From Boletus sp. NGJ (lineage: Eukaryota; Basidiomycota; Agaricomycetes; Boletales; Boletaceae), in contig JAGTXK010000025.1 of assembly GCA_019096195.1 (NCBI GenBank), forward strand, positions 62,001-126,000: 64,000 bases of DNA. The letters are read 5' to 3'. The position numbers and the translations under genes were made by a program. Position 1 is the first letter of the stretch. Every line of letters begins with the position of its first letter. This document shows, one piece after another, positions 62,290 through 64,000 of the stretch. The notes under the pieces were generated by a model. It did no database searches and had not been told where the DNA came from. It worked only from the letters and a program-made list of their open reading frames with translations.

Positions 62290-63550
62290 GATGAATAGCC
62301 AATTTAAACATCCATTGAATATTGGTCGATAGGGGTGTCTTGCGGATCATAAATGCTTGATTGTAAATTGAGCTACCAGGATGTAATATCGATAATATAG
62401 GCATGATCTATGCTTAAGAGATGTAGAACAGACACTAACGACCAAGCACGTATGGTCGTGCATCCCAAAATCCGTTGCCAATGACATCGCAGTGCAAGAT
62501 TTCTATCTTCGGCTTTTCGTATTTATCGCTTGCTTGCATTCTGACGGGTTCAGTTAAACCGCCGGTACCGTGTGTCCTTGGATTCGCCTGCCTGGCAAAT
62601 GATGAGCGTCATTACAGACTGAGACACCACGACGTATTCGACCTCACCTTCTCACGAACCACCACATTTCCTTTCCTGAATCGCGCCAGGGTATCATTAT
62701 AGTTGATCTTGAATTGCTGAAACAATATCTCATGCTTTTGTGCAGAGACAGTGCCCTAAAGCCAACTCAGCCCAGACTCATACATGAACGCACGGTAGAC
62801 ATCACCCTCAGAGTGGTGTGCGCTTCGGTGGTAGTCAGCCCGCCAGTGTTGTGGAGGTTATTGATGTGCGCTGCGATGCTGACGCTCAGCTCGGCTCAGC
62901 ACCGACGAGAACGGAAATATGGAGAGGGACGCACTATCAGCTTGTCGCCAAGCAAAGCAATCACGTATCGCACGCTCGTCGGGATGTAAGACGACCCGGC
63001 CATCAAATGAGGGCGGATAGCGCAACGGCGTATCTGGGAAATATCGAGGCCAGTGGAATACATAACACGACGTGAAATAGGACGTGATGGTGGATAATAT
63101 TTTTGCGTGTCTGCGATTATACAGATCGGTGGATTTTCGGAGGAGAAAGCTAGTTGGGTTGGGAGTGATTAGGTAGTATGGAGGGATGGGCAGCGAGGTG
63201 CTTGCCTGAATTCTGGATTCGTCGGATTCATCAAAGCAAAGGACGATGTCTTCGAACTTGGTCATGAGATGCTTGGCAGCGTGGTCCATGAGCTGTAGAG
63301 CACGCTCGTCGTTTGGTCTCGTGAATGCATGTTCTTCGGAGACGCTGCATCGAACCGGATGACGAGGTGTCGCATTCTATTTCGAGTGTGTTCACGTACC
63401 GATGAAAGGGGTGTCCACCCAGACGACAGACCAAGAAACAGCCTGGGGGGAGAGGGTCTGGGAGTTCAAAGTTGCGGACGAAGGCGTACTTTGAGGATGA
63501 CGAACCGAAAAAGGCAACTGTGGCCAATACAGTCACTTTTCACAATCATC
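62290..63550 (-). pseudogene. Inverted decayed copy of thg1
   Basis: Reverse complement of about 10545-11880, covering all six exons and the 3' flank. The region around the initiator ATG is deleted (about 20 bp, near 63505), the metal-binding Asp29 is Gly (VCRLGGHPFHR), and the 3' exons contain further changes. It retains the GC donor (TTCAGGCAAGC). Not functional as Thg1. Confidence 0.88.
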
Positions 63551-63660
63551 ACGGTAAACTTTCGTTTCCTGGTTTTCCACCACGTCTTCCATGACAGATT
63601 ATGGGATTCAGAGTTTCTCTCAAGTACAAAGATCGGTTATTAGATAACAGTTCGAACGTA
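63550..63660. repeat. Scraps of the 9649-10472 gene and ubp8 3' flank
   Basis: A roughly 55-bp piece (ACTTTCGTTTCCTGGTTTTC...) matches the last exon of the unknown acidic-protein gene; next to it is the sequence matching 9351-9410 inverted. So the right arm has lost about 280 bp and about 780 bp relative to the left arm. Confidence 0.7.
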
Positions 63661-64000
63661 TACTGAAGCATCTCTCCCCAACCTTAGCTACGAACATCTC
63701 TCCATTCAGTCCCTGGCGATGGTCGCCCACCATGAGCGCACCATCCACCTCTTTCATCTTCGCCATCTCCTTGAGCTTCTCCTGTTCTTGTTCGCGTACA
63801 ATGTCGTTGTCTCTCGTCACGCGATATGTTGGCTTCATGTAGGGCTTGTAGTCGAGGTGGCGCTTGACGTAGAAGCACATGTACGCGTTCGAGTTGAGGC
63901 ACGCACCCAAGTTGGAGAGTGTCACTCTGTAGTGAACGTGTCAAAAAAAAGATGGGGAGAAATAGCAAAAGCGAATCGTGTCATCGTCAGTCGTTCCGTC
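63660..64000 (-). pseudogene. Inverted copy of the ubp8 last exon, continuing past the window
   Basis: Reverse complement of about 9023-9350: end of intron 9 and the last exon (VTLSNLGACLNSNAYMCFYV). The C-terminus is changed (frameshift after MKEVDGALM). Homology reaches the window edge, so the copy may extend further right; without that sequence I cannot say whether the rest of the gene is present. Confidence 0.85.

Larger units (their letters stand above)
61430..62330. other. Second CpG-poor patch
   Basis: CG is rare from about 61430 to 62330, as in the large island. It covers the 3' end of the F-box pseudogene, an unassigned AT-rich piece (61800-61920) and the coiled-coil ORF, and stops at the start of the thg1 copy's 3' flank. 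Confidence 0.7.

Overview
The window is fungal nuclear DNA, most likely from an Agaricomycete (Basidiomycota). The host genes carry many 45-100 bp spliceosomal introns, encode conserved fungal proteins (Ubp8-type deubiquitinase, Thg1, Rab-GAP/TBC, Coa6, ICMT-like), and show the F-box-with-coiled-coil and seven-bladed WD40 architectures that Agaricomycetes amplify. The style of the WD40 gene and of the small Ser/Gly/Tyr gene reminds me of Ceratobasidiaceae (Rhizoctonia); that is inference and no search was run.

Layout. 1-11.7 kb is gene-bearing: a forkhead factor (-), a small membrane protein (-), a SAGA-type ubiquitin protease (+), an acidic unknown protein (-) and tRNA-His guanylyltransferase (+). 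From about 11.95 to 29.7 kb lies an AT-rich island almost without CG dinucleotides. It holds a dead Tc1/mariner element, three solo LTRs of one family, minisatellites, a nested inverted microsatellite block, a 220-bp tandem array and a relic BTB gene. 29.9-34.3 kb has a truncated acyltransferase pseudogene and an F-box gene. 36.6-50.7 kb is the main conserved block: an 82-aa Ser/Gly/Tyr-rich protein, an ICMT-like methyltransferase, a 1,272-aa TBC protein paired head to head with COA6, an unknown protein, a 593-aa TPR protein and an apparently intact 629-aa condensation-type acyltransferase. 50.7-64 kb is built of duplicated fragments: a repeat split by a 3.5-kb pogo-like transposon, a WD40 gene, a second uninterrupted repeat copy, an F-box pseudogene, a coiled-coil ORF, and inverted decayed copies of Thg1 and the ubiquitin protease 3' end running off the window.

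Main themes. First, there is repeated segmental duplication, mostly inverted: 9.02-11.88 kb against 62.29-64.0 kb, 30.1-31.7 kb against 49.1-50.7 kb, and 32.3-33.6 kb against 60.7-61.8 kb. One copy is usually intact and the other broken. Second, cytosines in CG have been lost to TG/CA both in the transposon islands and in the half of the F-box pseudogene that touches one, as expected from methylation or RIP-like mutation spreading from repeats into a neighbouring duplicate. I see no secondary-metabolite cluster, CRISPR array, rRNA or convincing tRNA. All exon models were read by hand; each adds up to an open frame except where a lesion is stated.
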